Below, in pieces: positions 50,819-60,582 of a DNA stretch of 64,000 nucleotides. Source of the stretch: an uncultured Lachnospiraceae bacterium (lineage in GTDB: Bacteria > Bacillota > Clostridia > Lachnospirales > Lachnospiraceae). The translations under genes and the position numbers were made by a program. Positions within the stretch are counted from its first letter, which is position 1. The number at the start of each line of letters is the position of its first letter. The stretch is taken from assembly GCA_910579865.1 (NCBI GenBank), contig CAJTXA010000005.1, positions 62,001 to 126,000 on the forward strand. The letters run 5' to 3'. The notes beneath the pieces were generated by a model. It worked only from the letters and a program-made list of their open reading frames with translations, had not been told where the DNA came from and ran no database searches.

Positions 50819-51568
50819 TTATTTATAATTTACGATCTTTCCAAAATCTGGTTTTAATGAAGCACCGCCAACTAATCCGCCGTCAATATCTTCTTGTGCA
50901 AATAATTCTGGTGCACTAGCTGCTGAAACACTTCCGCCATACTGAATTCGAATTGCTGCTGCTGTCTGTGCATCATAAATTTCACCAATACACTCTCGGA
51001 TTGCTTTACAAACCTCCTGTGCCTGCTCTGTTGTAGCTACTTTTCCTGTTCCAATTGCCCAAATTGGCTCATAAGCAATTACAGTAGTAGCTGCCTGCTC
51101 TGCAGTTACCTGCAAGAAGGCAATTTTAATCTGCTGACGAATCCAGTCAATCGTAATTCCCTGTTCTCTCTGTGTTAGTGATTCTCCACAGCAGATAATT
51201 GGTGTAATTTTATGTTTTAATGCCTGCAATACTTTTTTATTTACTGTTTCATCTGTTTCTGCAAAATATTCCCGTCTTTCAGAATGTCCAATAATAACAT
51301 ATTTTACTCCTGCATCAACTAACATTTCTGCGGAAATCTCTCCAGTATAAGCACCCTTTTCCTCAAAATACATATTTTCTGCACCAATTTGAATATTGCT
51401 TCCTTTTGCTGCCTCTATTACTGGAATTAAATCAATTGCAGGTACACAAAATACGACATCCACTTCTTTATTTTCTACAAGTGGCTTTAATTCATTTACT
51501 AAAGCAACTGCCTGACTTGGTGTCATATTCATTTTCCAGTTTCCGGCAATAATCTTTTTTCTTGCCAT
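50819..51568 (-). CDS. tpiA: Triosephosphate isomerase
   Basis: A 249-residue TIM-barrel enzyme interconverting dihydroxyacetone phosphate and glyceraldehyde-3-phosphate. The N-terminal AGNWKMN (Lys), the catalytic His in GHSERREYF, the catalytic Glu and lid in YEPIWAIGTGKVA and the phosphate loop QYGGSVSA are all present. It ends the gap-pgk-tpiA cluster, 46 bp after pgk. Confidence 0.97.
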   Translation of the reverse strand: MARKKIIAGNWKMNMTPSQAVALVNELKPLVENKEVDVVFCVPAIDLIPVIEAAKGSNIQIGAENMYFEEKGAYTGEISAEMLVDAGVKYVIIGHSERREYFAETDETVNKKVLQALKHKITPIICCGESLTQREQGITIDWIRQQIKIAFLQVTAEQAATTVIAYEPIWAIGTGKVATTEQAQEVCKAIRECIGEIYDAQTAAAIRIQYGGSVSAASAPELFAQEDIDGGLVGGASLKPDFGKIVNYK

Positions 51569-51614
51569 TTTTTTATCTCGCTACTAGAATCTAGCTTTTC
51601 CTTTCCTAAATTTT

Positions 51615-52829
51615 TTATTTTCCTTGTGCTGCTGCTACACCTGGTAATTCTTTTCCTTCTAAGAATTCAAGAGAAGCTCCACCACCTGTTGAAATATGTG
51701 TCATCTTATCTGCAAATCCTAATCTCTTTACTGCATTTACAGAATCACCACCGCCTACTACTGTAGTTGCATCTTTTAATTCAGCTACTGCACGGCAAAC
51801 TTCCAAGGTTCCCTGTGCAAAATTTTCAAATTCAAATACACCCATTGGTCCATTCCATACAACTGTCTTTGCATCAGCAAGTGCATTTTTATAAAGCTCA
51901 ATTGTTTTTGGTCCAATATCATATCCTGACCAGCCAGCTTCCATTGTTTCTACTGTCTTTTTCTCTGTATCATTTGAGAATTCTTTTCCAACTACATGAT
52001 CAATTGGAAGCAATAATTTTACGCCCTTTTCCTCTGCCTTTTTTACCATCTCTAATGCATAGTCCATTTTGTCCGCTTCTAATAAAGAATTTCCAACCTC
52101 TTGTCCCTGTGCCTTTAAAAATGTATAAGCCATACCACCGCCAATAATCAAAGTATCTACTTTCTCTAATAAGTTATTAATTACATTTATCTTATCTGAA
52201 ACTTTTGCACCACCTAAAATAGCAACAAATGGACGAACTGGATTTTCTACTGCCTCACCTAAAAACTTAATTTCTTTTTCCATTAAGTATCCTACTACGC
52301 TTTCCTTTGTCAGTTTTGCAACACCAACATTGGAACAGTGTGCCCGATGCGCTGTACCAAATGCATCATTTACAAAAATTTCATTATCACAAAGTGCTGC
52401 TAATTCCTTTGCATAAGCTTCCGCTTTTTCGTCTTTTCCATATTTCGTCTCTTCTACACGATAACGGGTATTCTGAAGCAGTAAAACTTCTCCTTCTTTT
52501 AATTCAGAAGCAGCTTTCTGTGTTTCTGGTCCTGTTACTTGTGGATCATCAATAAATTTTACAGTAACGCCTAATCTCTCTGTTAAAGCTTCAGCTACTG
52601 GTGCCAAAGACATCTCAGGAAGTGGTTCTCCCTTTGGCTTTCCTAAATGAGAACATAAAATTACTTTTGCATTCATGGACAGTAATTTCTTAATGGTAGG
52701 AAGTGCACCATCAATACGATTATAATTTTGAATTACTCCTGCTTTTAGTGGTACATTAAAATCACAACGTACCAACACCTTTTTTCCTGCAACATTGGTT
52801 AAATCATCCACTGTTTTCTTACTTAACAT
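51615..52829 (-). CDS. pgk: Phosphoglycerate kinase
   Basis: A 404-residue enzyme making ATP from 1,3-bisphosphoglycerate. Typical segments are KVLVRCDFNVPL, HLGKPKGEPLPEMSLAPVAE, LLLQNTRY, GGAKVSDKINVI and the C-terminal TVVGGGDSVNAVKRLG and STGGGASLEFLEGKELPG. AAGGAG precedes the ATG. A terminator between gap and pgk suggests that pgk and tpiA receive less transcript than gap. Confidence 0.97.
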   Translation of the reverse strand: MLSKKTVDDLTNVAGKKVLVRCDFNVPLKAGVIQNYNRIDGALPTIKKLLSMNAKVILCSHLGKPKGEPLPEMSLAPVAEALTERLGVTVKFIDDPQVTGPETQKAASELKEGEVLLLQNTRYRVEETKYGKDEKAEAYAKELAALCDNEIFVNDAFGTAHRAHCSNVGVAKLTKESVVGYLMEKEIKFLGEAVENPVRPFVAILGGAKVSDKINVINNLLEKVDTLIIGGGMAYTFLKAQGQEVGNSLLEADKMDYALEMVKKAEEKGVKLLLPIDHVVGKEFSNDTEKKTVETMEAGWSGYDIGPKTIELYKNALADAKTVVWNGPMGVFEFENFAQGTLEVCRAVAELKDATTVVGGGDSVNAVKRLGFADKMTHISTGGGASLEFLEGKELPGVAAAQGK

Positions 52830-52860
52830 AAGTATTCTCCTTTTTCCAATTTTATTTTTA

Positions 52861-52892
52861 AAAAAAAAGGGTCCGGTCCTATGACCGGACCC
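52861..52892 (-). terminator. Strong terminator between gap and pgk
   Basis: On the minus strand a perfect GC-rich 10-bp stem (GGGTCCGGTC/GACCGGACCC, loop ATAG) followed by eight Ts, inside the glycolytic cluster. Confidence 0.92.
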
Positions 52893-52916
52893 CTATAATA
52901 AGGTCTTTTGCCAAAA

Positions 52917-53930
52917 TTAAGCCAATTCTGCGAAATACTTAATGGTACGAACCATCTGGCTTGTATAGCTGTTCTCATTGTCATACCAAGATACTACCTG
53001 AACCTGTGTATTTCCATCTTCCATTGGAGCTACCATAGTTTGTGTAGCATCAAATAAAGAACCATATGTCATACCAATTACATCACTTGATACGATTTCA
53101 TCTGTATTATAACCATAAGATTCGGATGCAGCAGCCTTCATTGCTTCATTAATCTGATCCTTTGTTACAGTTCCTTTTACTACTGCAACTAAAATTGTTG
53201 TAGATCCAGTAGGAGTAGGAACACGTTGTGCAGAACCAATTAATTTTCCATTTAATTCTGGAATAACAAGACCAATTGCCTTAGCAGCACCAGTAGAGTT
53301 TGGAACGATATTGCAAGCACCTGCACGGCTTCTTCTCTTATCGCCTTTTCTCTGTGGTCCATCTAAAATCATCTGATCACCAGTATAAGCATGAACCGTT
53401 GTCATAATACCTGATTGAATTGGAGCTAAATCATTCAATGCCTTAGCCATAGGAGCCAAGCAGTTTGTTGTACAAGATGCAGCAGAAATTACTGTATCTG
53501 TAGCTTTTAATGTAGAATGGTTTACATTGTAAACAATAGTAGGAAGGTCATTTCCTGCTGGTGCAGAAATAACAACCTTACGAGCACCTGCTTTAATATG
53601 AGCAGAAGCCTTGTCCTTAGAAGTATAGAAGCCTGTACACTCTAATACAACATCTACTTTCAATTCTCCCCATGGAAGCTTGGAAGCATCTGCCTCTTTA
53701 TAAATTGTAATCTTCTTTCCATTTACACTAATGGAATCTTCTCCTGCCTCTACGCTCTTTACATACTTGTAAGGACCTTGTGCGGTATCATACTTTAATA
53801 AGTGTGCTAACATTTCTGGACTTGTTAAATCGTTGATTGCTACTACTTCATACCCTTCTGCATCAAACATTTGTCTGAATGCAAGACGGCCAATACGACC
53901 AAAACCATTGATTGCTACTCTTACTGCCAT
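52917..53930 (-). CDS. gap: Glyceraldehyde-3-phosphate dehydrogenase
   Basis: A 337-residue NAD-dependent enzyme. The nucleotide fold VAINGFGRIGRLAFRQ, the catalytic cysteine in SAASCTTNCLAP, KGDKRRSRAGACNIVP and the C-terminal SWYDNENSYTSQMVR are complete. AGGAGG before the ATG and its own consensus promoter fit a highly expressed glycolytic gene. Confidence 0.97.
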   Translation of the reverse strand: MAVRVAINGFGRIGRLAFRQMFDAEGYEVVAINDLTSPEMLAHLLKYDTAQGPYKYVKSVEAGEDSISVNGKKITIYKEADASKLPWGELKVDVVLECTGFYTSKDKASAHIKAGARKVVISAPAGNDLPTIVYNVNHSTLKATDTVISAASCTTNCLAPMAKALNDLAPIQSGIMTTVHAYTGDQMILDGPQRKGDKRRSRAGACNIVPNSTGAAKAIGLVIPELNGKLIGSAQRVPTPTGSTTILVAVVKGTVTKDQINEAMKAAASESYGYNTDEIVSSDVIGMTYGSLFDATQTMVAPMEDGNTQVQVVSWYDNENSYTSQMVRTIKYFAELA

Positions 53931-54021
53931 TTCTAAATCCTCCTAATGTGAATTTTAATTTATAAACAACCACATAAGTGGCTTTTTATTGGGATCGTTA
54001 AACAAAAATCAATCTATTTGT

Positions 54022-54050
54022 ATTCTACCTAATCTATCCAAAAATTTCAA
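54022..54050 (-). promoter_or_regulatory. Promoter of gap
   Basis: On the minus strand TTGAAA, 17 bp, TAGAAT. The leader (~80 nt) contains a small GCCAC/GTGGT hairpin near 53970-53990. The 340-bp gap to the divergent PHP gene otherwise shows only AT-rich sequence. Confidence 0.8.
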
Positions 54051-54270
54051 GTTAAATTTTCATTAAAATCATAAAATATTTCCAAGATATTTGCACATGT
54101 TGCATAATTATTACGATTTCTTTGCATACTTATTATGAAAATTAGTACTTTTATCCTATTCTCTAGATTGTCTTTTTTTTATATATTTAAAACATTCATT
54201 CTAAAATATAGAAATTTTCTAAAGTCTCTCTATTCTTACTTAAATTTTATTACCAAAAAGGAGATTTATT

Positions 54271-55071
54271 ATGTTTTATGATTATCATATACACACACAA
54301 TTTTCTGGAGATTCCGATACTCCCGTTCGTGCTATGCTAGACCATGCCATACTTTTAGGACGAAAAGAAATCTGTATTACCGATCATATGGACTATGATT
54401 ACCCAGATCACCCAAACCTATTCACTTTTGATATAGAGGAATATTTTTCTACTCTTTCTGCTTTACAAAAAGAATATTCTTCTACTCTTACCATAAAAAT
54501 CGGAATCGAATATGGACTTATGCCGCATCTAGGTGAACGCCTAAAGCTCTTAGCATCTTCCTATCCTTTTGATTTTATTATTGGATCTTCTCACGTTGTC
54601 GATCATATGGACCCTTACTATCTAGCGTATTGGGAAGGAAAAACAGAAGAGGATGGAATTCTGCGTTATTTTCAATCTATTTTGGAAAATCTTGATTCCT
54701 GTTTTGACTTTGACGTATATGGGCATATTGACTATATTATCCGTTATCTTCCATCTAAGAAAAAAAGTTATTCCTACGAACTTTACCAAACTATTATAGA
54801 ACAATGCCTAAAAAAATTAATTTCTATGGGAAAAGGAATTGAATTAAATACATCGGGATTTCGATATGGACTAAATGCACCAAATCCAAGAGTTGAGATT
54901 CTAAAACGTTATCACGAACTTGGAGGAGAAATTATTACAGTGGGATCGGATGGACATAAAATAGAACATCTAGCTTACGATTTTAAACGGGTAAAGGAAA
55001 TTTTAACCACATGCGGATTTCGGTATTTTACAAGGTTTTCTCAAAGAAAAGCCGAATTTATTCCATTATAA
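54271..55071 (+). CDS. hisK: PHP-family histidinol-phosphatase (HisK type)
   Basis: A 266-residue PHP-domain phosphoesterase. The metal motifs are DYHIHTQFSGD, CITDHMD, KIGIEYGL, IIGSSHVVDHMD, VYGHIDYI and the late GSDGHKIEHL. This is the pattern of monofunctional histidinol-phosphate phosphatase, which makes histidinol in histidine synthesis. Other his genes are not in the window, so other PHP substrates remain possible. AAAGGAG precedes the ATG. It is alone on the plus strand here. Confidence 0.85.
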   Translation: MFYDYHIHTQFSGDSDTPVRAMLDHAILLGRKEICITDHMDYDYPDHPNLFTFDIEEYFSTLSALQKEYSSTLTIKIGIEYGLMPHLGERLKLLASSYPFDFIIGSSHVVDHMDPYYLAYWEGKTEEDGILRYFQSILENLDSCFDFDVYGHIDYIIRYLPSKKKSYSYELYQTIIEQCLKKLISMGKGIELNTSGFRYGLNAPNPRVEILKRYHELGGEIITVGSDGHKIEHLAYDFKRVKEILTTCGFRYFTRFSQRKAEFIPL

Positions 55072-55105
55072 AAAAAGAGACTATCAAATGTGATAGTCTT
55101 TTTCT
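55072..55105. terminator. Bidirectional terminator between hisK and the methyltransferase gene
   Basis: A perfect 9-bp stem (AGACTATCA 55078-55086, TGATAGTCT 55091-55099) with As on one side and Ts on the other, between convergent genes. Confidence 0.85.
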
Positions 55106-55112
55106 TAAACCA

Positions 55113-55667
55113 TTACAACTTTTGTATCACTACTGGAATTGGTGGACAATTCGGCCGATTATAATAACAGCTTAAAATCACAAGATACTTCTTTGCATCT
55201 ATTGTTTTTAAATAAGCAAGCAATGCATCTCTCTCCTGAAATCCACTGTCCTGTCCACTATAAATACACAGTGTCATCATACCACCTTGTTTTAAAAGAG
55301 ATAATCCTGTTTCTATTGCTGCAATACTACTCTCTGCCTTTGTACAAATCGTATGATCTCCTTTTGGCAAATATCCAAAATTAAATACAATACAATCCAC
55401 CGACTCTGCTCTTGCATACTCCCCCATTTGTACATGCGATTTTAAAATAAGTTCTGCCTTATACTGATACCGATCCAATCGTTCTTTTGTACGCTCTAAT
55501 GCCAACTTTTGAATATCAAAAGCCAATACCTTTCCTCTCTCTCCAACAAGTTGACAAAGCAGCAAGGTATCGTTTCCATTTCCCGCTGTGGCATCTATAC
55601 AAAAATCGCCTTCTTTTACATGTTCTCGAATAAAATGTTGTATATAAGAAGTTATCTGATAATCCAT
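55113..55667 (-). CDS. mnmM: Class I SAM-dependent methyltransferase (YtqB/MnmM type)
   Basis: A 184-residue methyltransferase with the SAM-binding motif CIDATAGNGNDTLLL, KVLAFDIQ, CIVFNFGYLPKGDH and a C-terminal CYYNRPNCPPIPVVIQ. This is the YtqB family; the Bacillus member methylates the wobble uridine of tRNA (nm5U to mnm5U). I choose the ATG at 55667; GGAG lies 12 nt upstream, slightly far. It directly follows argJ. Confidence 0.8.
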   Translation of the reverse strand: MDYQITSYIQHFIREHVKEGDFCIDATAGNGNDTLLLCQLVGERGKVLAFDIQKLALERTKERLDRYQYKAELILKSHVQMGEYARAESVDCIVFNFGYLPKGDHTICTKAESSIAAIETGLSLLKQGGMMTLCIYSGQDSGFQERDALLAYLKTIDAKKYLVILSCYYNRPNCPPIPVVIQKL

Positions 55668-55685
55668 AGTATCACTTTTCTCCAA

Positions 55686-56924
55686 CTAGCTTCGATAATC
55701 CCCATTAATTTTTACATAATCATAAGTCAAGTCACATCCCCAAGCAGTAGCAGATGCACTTCCCTGTTTTAAATCAATCAAAATTTGTATTTCATCTTCT
55801 TTCAATATTTGTTTTGCAAGTTCTTCTGAAAAAGCAACACCGCTTCCATTTTGACAAACCAGCAGCTCTCCTGCTAAAGAGACCAATTTTACATCGACTT
55901 GATCAATTGCAAATTCCGCCTTTGCATTTCCTACTGCACAAAGAATCCGCCCCCAATTGGCATCCTCTCCAAACATAGCACATTTTAATAAAGGTGAAAC
56001 AATTACACTTTTTGCAACCGCAATCGCTGTTTCTCTCTCTGGTGCTCCACTACAGACACATTCCAGCAACTTTGAAGCTCCTTCTCCATCCTTTGCAAGC
56101 ATCCGAGTTAAATTCATCATTACAATATAAAGTCCCTGTTTAAACATTTTGTAATCTTCATTTTCTTCTACAATCTTTTTATTTCCAGCCATTCCATTTG
56201 CCATTACACAAACCATATCATTTGTAGAAGTATCCCCATCTATACTTAAACAATTATATGTAATCTGTACCACCTCCTGTAAAGCTTTTTGCATAATTTC
56301 TGTTGTAATTGCTAAATCAGTTGTAATAAAATTTAAAGTGGTCGCCATATTTGGGTGAATCATCCCACTTCCCTTTGCCATTCCCCCAACTCGAACTGTT
56401 TTTCCATCTACTACAAACTCCACCGCTACTTGTTTTTCTATTGTATCTGTTGTCATAATCGCCTGCATTGCTTTTTCATTTCCCTGATAGGAAAGTCCCT
56501 TTACAAGTTCTGGTATTGCTGCCTCAATGGGTTCTATTGGAAGCACCTGTCCAATTACTCCTGTTGAAGCTACAATCACTTCTTCTGTCTGAAGTCCAAG
56601 TGCTTTTGCAGCAAGTTCACACATTCTTTTCGCCTTTTCTTCTCCATCTTGATTACAAGTATTGGCATTTTTCGAATTTGCAATTACTGCTTGGCCCTTC
56701 CCTTTTGTTGCACAAAGGTGTTGTTTCGTTACAAGGATTGGCGCACCTTTTACTTTATTTTGTGTATAAACAGCAGCTACATCACAAATAGTATCACTTA
56801 CTAATAAACATAAATCATTCTTTTCTTTTTTTTGATTTAAACCACAGTTTAAACCATTTGCCCGAAATCCTTGTGCCGCACAGACGCCCCCGTCTATATA
56901 GAGATAACCATTAAATTTTTCCAT
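55686..56924 (-). CDS. argJ: Bifunctional ornithine acetyltransferase/N-acetylglutamate synthase
   Basis: A 412-residue N-terminal-nucleophile enzyme of arginine synthesis, moving acetyl from N-acetylornithine to glutamate. The self-cleavage site lies in GSGMIHPNMATTLNFITTD, with Thr after MAT as nucleophile. VIVASTGVIGQVLPIE and NANTCNQDGEEKA are also characteristic. Whether it is mono- or bifunctional cannot be told by eye. AGGGAGGA precedes the ATG. No other arginine genes are nearby. Confidence 0.95.
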   Translation of the reverse strand: MEKFNGYLYIDGGVCAAQGFRANGLNCGLNQKKEKNDLCLLVSDTICDVAAVYTQNKVKGAPILVTKQHLCATKGKGQAVIANSKNANTCNQDGEEKAKRMCELAAKALGLQTEEVIVASTGVIGQVLPIEPIEAAIPELVKGLSYQGNEKAMQAIMTTDTIEKQVAVEFVVDGKTVRVGGMAKGSGMIHPNMATTLNFITTDLAITTEIMQKALQEVVQITYNCLSIDGDTSTNDMVCVMANGMAGNKKIVEENEDYKMFKQGLYIVMMNLTRMLAKDGEGASKLLECVCSGAPERETAIAVAKSVIVSPLLKCAMFGEDANWGRILCAVGNAKAEFAIDQVDVKLVSLAGELLVCQNGSGVAFSEELAKQILKEDEIQILIDLKQGSASATAWGCDLTYDYVKINGDYRS

Positions 56925-57034
56925 TTTTTATCCTCCCTTTTTTATATTAGATAATTATTTTTTCAGATTAGCCTTGCTTTTTATTTTTCTTTTATACTAC
57001 AAACAAAATGTTTTGTAAATAGTAAAATAAAAAT

Positions 57035-57065
57035 TACGAGTAGGAGAAATTTTTCCCCTACTCGT
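57035..57065 (-). terminator. Terminator of the phosphofructokinase gene
   Basis: On the minus strand ACGAGTAGG and CCTACTCGT close a 14-bp stem (one mismatch), followed by AATTTTTATTTT. A second small hairpin (GTCAGC/GCTGAC) lies at 57079-57092, nearer the stop codon. Confidence 0.82.
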
Positions 57066-57108
57066 GTGCTGGACTTTTGTCAGCTTGCTGACATATTTCA
57101 TTTTAATC

Positions 57109-58344
57109 TTATCTCTTTACAAACATGGTCAGATGTCTTGGAAGTCCATCTGTCATAATAGGGGTTAATTCTGCCTGAATCAAAGGTCTGATATAGTTGA
57201 GAAACTCTGGTGTTACATAATTTCCTTCCTCATTAATCCACTCTCTTGGAACCTTCTTTTCTACATTTGCAATTTCATGGATATCATAAATATCTGTTGT
57301 ACAAATATATGGATCACTTGATTCTCTCTTCAATGTAATCATCTTTCCAGTTTCCCCTTCAAATGCTGCCTTAACTGCTGCACCTGCAACCTGGAACGCT
57401 TCTGTGATATCCACACGAGATACAATATGGGAACCGCATCTTTGCAATGTCGCAAATTCAATTGCTCTTGTTTTACATCCGCACTCTTTTGCAATTGTAT
57501 TTGCAAGAAATCTCGCTGCACCTGCCAACGTTCTATGACCAAATGAGTCAACCTGACTCGCAGCATCGGTCAATTCGCAGACATAACGACCATCTCCTAA
57601 ACGGATTCCCTCCGATACGGCTACAATAATGGAACGCTTTTTCTTCATAATCTCTTTTACACTATCTACAAATTTCTGTACATCAAATTCTACTTCTGGA
57701 AGATAAAGTAAATCTGGACCTTCACAGTCTTCACACTTTGCAAGTGCTGCTGCTCCAGTCAGCCATCCCGCATTACGTCCCATAATCTCCATAACGGTAA
57801 CTACATTCGCATCATAAACCAATCCATCACGAATGACTTCTTTTGTAACTGTACCGATAAACTTTGCTGCACTGCCAAAGCCCGGTGTATGGTCTGTTAC
57901 AGCAAGATCATTATCAATTGTCTTCGGAACACCGATAAAATGAATCTTACTTCCCTTTTCCAGTGCGTAATCTGACAGCTTATTGATGGTATCCATTGAA
58001 TCATTTCCACCAATATAAAAGAAAGAATCAATTTCCAGTCTATTTAATGTGTCAAATATCTTTTCATAGATTTCTGGCTTATCTTTGCTGTCTGGTAATT
58101 TATAGCGGCAAGAACCTAAAAAGGATGATGGAGTACGTTTCAATAATTCAATATCCAAATCCGTATGAATATGCTCTGATAAATCCACATACTTATCTTC
58201 CAATAAGCCTTGTATTCCATGAAGCATACCATATACGGTATCGGCTCCTCTGTCCTTTGCTACCTTATAAACACCTGCAAGACTGGAATTGATTACTGCT
58301 GTTGGTCCACCGGATTGTCCGACCATAACATTTTTCTTTGACAT
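57109..58344 (-). CDS. pfp: 6-phosphofructokinase, pyrophosphate-dependent type
   Basis: A 411-residue phosphofructokinase. The N-terminal GQSGGPTAVINSSLAG, substrate loop IGVPKTIDNDLAVTDHTPGFGS (split as IGVPKTIDNDL and TDHTPGFGS), VMEIMGRNAGWL and GGNDSMDT are clear. The Lys in PKTIDND is the residue that favours pyrophosphate over ATP. This enzyme phosphorylates fructose-6-phosphate reversibly with PPi. GGAGGT before the ATG and a TATAAT promoter support the start. It is monocistronic. Confidence 0.93.
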   Translation of the reverse strand: MSKKNVMVGQSGGPTAVINSSLAGVYKVAKDRGADTVYGMLHGIQGLLEDKYVDLSEHIHTDLDIELLKRTPSSFLGSCRYKLPDSKDKPEIYEKIFDTLNRLEIDSFFYIGGNDSMDTINKLSDYALEKGSKIHFIGVPKTIDNDLAVTDHTPGFGSAAKFIGTVTKEVIRDGLVYDANVVTVMEIMGRNAGWLTGAAALAKCEDCEGPDLLYLPEVEFDVQKFVDSVKEIMKKKRSIIVAVSEGIRLGDGRYVCELTDAASQVDSFGHRTLAGAARFLANTIAKECGCKTRAIEFATLQRCGSHIVSRVDITEAFQVAGAAVKAAFEGETGKMITLKRESSDPYICTTDIYDIHEIANVEKKVPREWINEEGNYVTPEFLNYIRPLIQAELTPIMTDGLPRHLTMFVKR

Positions 58345-58426
58345 ATGTACCTCCTAAATACATTAATATAATATCATGCAGTATTTTTTATAAAAATTGC
58401 TGCATTACTTGGTGTAACTAGCTTTT

Positions 58427-58454
58427 ATTATAGCACATCTTTTCTGATTTGTAA
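58427..58454 (-). promoter_or_regulatory. Promoter of pfp
   Basis: On the minus strand TTACAA, 16 bp, TATAAT, 83 bp upstream of the start codon. Confidence 0.65.
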
Positions 58455-58483
58455 CTAAAAAAATACCATTTTTTTGTATATTT

Positions 58484-58999
58484 TTAATGAAAAGGCAAAA
58501 TACGTTCAAATCCAATCCGTTCCTCTCCATTTTCTAAATAAATAATTCCACAACGTTTAAACCCATTTTTTTCTAACATTTTCTGCATAGATTGATTCAA
58601 ACGATGCGTATCATTTTTAATACTAAAAATTCTCTTTTCCAAACATAATTTTACAACCTCTTCTATCATTTTTCCAGCAATTCCATTTCCCTTTCGGCTC
58701 GCATCTACTGCCACTCGATGAATTGCCGCATAAGGCTGATCCGTTGAAAGCCAATTTCCTTTATAAATCTTACAATAATTACGGTCTCCATTCAAATATA
58801 CTGCAATCGTTCCAAGTACTTTCCCATTTTCTTCTAACACATAAGAACTTTCATTCTTTATATCAATCTGAAAACTTTCTCTATTTGGATATCCATCCTG
58901 CCACTGCGGAATTTCCTGTGCTTTTAGATATTCTTTTGCTGCATCTATTATCTGCATAACCGCATCCAAATCTTTTTCTTCTGTCTTACGAAATTGCAT
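58484..58999 (-). CDS. GNAT-family N-acetyltransferase
   Basis: A 171-residue acetyltransferase. Motif A reads AAIHRVAVDASRKGNGIAGKMI, split here as AIHRVAVDA and RKGNGIAGKMI, and a late motif B LNQSMQKMLEKNGFKRCGI follows. The substrate is unknown; the RimI-like C-terminus does not settle it. I choose the second ATG (58999) because a GGAAGAG precedes it with good spacing; the first (59011) sits against the ribosome binding site. It follows the MATE gene by 27 bp and may be cotranscribed with it. Confidence 0.85.
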   Translation of the reverse strand: MQFRKTEEKDLDAVMQIIDAAKEYLKAQEIPQWQDGYPNRESFQIDIKNESSYVLEENGKVLGTIAVYLNGDRNYCKIYKGNWLSTDQPYAAIHRVAVDASRKGNGIAGKMIEEVVKLCLEKRIFSIKNDTHRLNQSMQKMLEKNGFKRCGIIYLENGEERIGFERILPFH

Positions 59000-59026
59000 T
59001 TTCTCTTCCATTTCCTTTCTCTTAAT

Positions 59027-60421
59027 TTAGGAATCCATCTTTGCTTCTGTGTTCTTTATTTTTACCTTATTTTTCTTCCATAATCCAGTTTGATAAAGCA
59101 TCCACAATAAAAATGCGGAAGAAGCATTACTAATTACAACTGCATACCAAATACTTTGTACTCCCATCTGAAAAACTGTTTCACAGATAAAAAGAATCAA
59201 AAAACGAAATATCCATAATCGTGTTACATCAATCACCATTGTTACTATAGTATGTCCTGTTCCCTGAAAAAGTCCATTTAAAATATTATAAAATCCATTT
59301 GTCCAACAACAGATTGCCAAAATACTTAAATACTCTACTGCCAGCAAAATAACATCTTCATCTTTTGAAAAAATCTGCACAATCTTTGTTGCTACTATAT
59401 TTCTAGATAAAATCAAACCTCCTATAAAAAGAAAAGTTACAGTCATTCGCCTAGCTAAAATATAAGTATGTTGCACTCGTTCAAGCTGTTTTGCCCCCAT
59501 ATTTTGTCCTACAATTGTTCCTGTCGCTGAACCCATTGCATTAGAAGGCATTGTAATTAAACTATTAATCCGATTTCCAATTCCATAAGCAGCTACCGCT
59601 AATGTTCCATATTGATATACATTTCTTGTCATCAATAAAAATCCAAACTGCATTGTACTTCCTCCTAGTGCAGTTGGAAGTCCAATCTGTATAATACTAA
59701 GCAATTTTTCTTTTTCAAAATGCAATTCTTTTAAATCAATAAAAATTTCTTTCTTTTTATTACAAAGTGCAAAAAAAGCAATGATTGCACATGGAACTTT
59801 TGCAAGCAATGTAGCCCAAGCAGCTCCTGCTATTCCTAGATTCAGTCCTATCATAAACAATGGATCAAAAATCATATTAAGAAGAATCCCAAATAAATTT
59901 AAAAGCATTGGACGCATGGTATCTCCCTGTGACTGATTTACCGCAGTAAAAATATTAATTAAATACAAAAATGGCATATCCATAATCACAATTCGAAGAT
60001 AAGTTTCACTTAACTTCTGTACTGCTCCTTCTGCTCCAAGCCAGCTTACAATATTAGGAGTAACTAAATAGCAAACACTTGCACAGATGGTAGAAAATAA
60101 CATTGCACAAATAAAAATCTGTCCTGCCATCTTTTTTGCATCACTCTTACTTCCAGCACCAATATATTGTGAAATTAAAATTGCTCCTGCGGTGGTAATT
60201 CCACCTCCAAAATTTACTACAATATTCTGTACTGGAGTTACTAAAGTAATCGCTGCCATAGGATCTGTTCCAATCTTACCAAGCCAGTAGGTATCAGTCA
60301 AATTATACATGGTTTGAATAAAACTATTAATTACAATTGGAATACATAACGTTAAAATTGCTGTTACCAGATTTCCTGACAAAATTAGTTCACGATTTTC
60401 TTTCCTTTGTCCTTTTTTCAT
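59027..60421 (-). CDS. MATE-family efflux transporter
   Basis: A 464-residue twelve-helix MATE protein (LILSGNLVTAILTLCIPIVI, TMYNLTDTYWLGKIGTDPMA, and a second half with the repeated fold FGFLLMTRNVYQYG...AYGIGNRINSL). It probably exports drugs or metabolites by cation antiport. It differs in sequence from the MATE protein at 17.7-19.1 kb. GAGGAAG before the ATG at 60421 decides the start. The GNAT gene downstream is a likely operon partner. Confidence 0.92.
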   Translation of the reverse strand: MKKGQRKENRELILSGNLVTAILTLCIPIVINSFIQTMYNLTDTYWLGKIGTDPMAAITLVTPVQNIVVNFGGGITTAGAILISQYIGAGSKSDAKKMAGQIFICAMLFSTICASVCYLVTPNIVSWLGAEGAVQKLSETYLRIVIMDMPFLYLINIFTAVNQSQGDTMRPMLLNLFGILLNMIFDPLFMIGLNLGIAGAAWATLLAKVPCAIIAFFALCNKKKEIFIDLKELHFEKEKLLSIIQIGLPTALGGSTMQFGFLLMTRNVYQYGTLAVAAYGIGNRINSLITMPSNAMGSATGTIVGQNMGAKQLERVQHTYILARRMTVTFLFIGGLILSRNIVATKIVQIFSKDEDVILLAVEYLSILAICCWTNGFYNILNGLFQGTGHTIVTMVIDVTRLWIFRFLILFICETVFQMGVQSIWYAVVISNASSAFLLWMLYQTGLWKKNKVKIKNTEAKMDS

Positions 60422-60480
60422 TTTTCTTCCTCTTTTCTTTAAAGTAGATCCTATAAAAGCTACTAAACCTACCAAATACA

Positions 60481-60513
60481 AAAAGTATGAACTATTTCAG
60501 TTCATACTTTTTA
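60481..60513. terminator. Strong bidirectional terminator
   Basis: A perfect 14-bp stem (AAAAAGTATGAACT, loop ATTTC, AGTTCATACTTTTT), 70 bp after the small Lys/Glu-rich gene and upstream of the MATE gene. Confidence 0.88.
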
Positions 60514-60582
60514 CTATACTACAAAAAAGATGTATCTTCTATAATTTTTATAATAAATTTTTATAAAAATACATGTTTTTTG

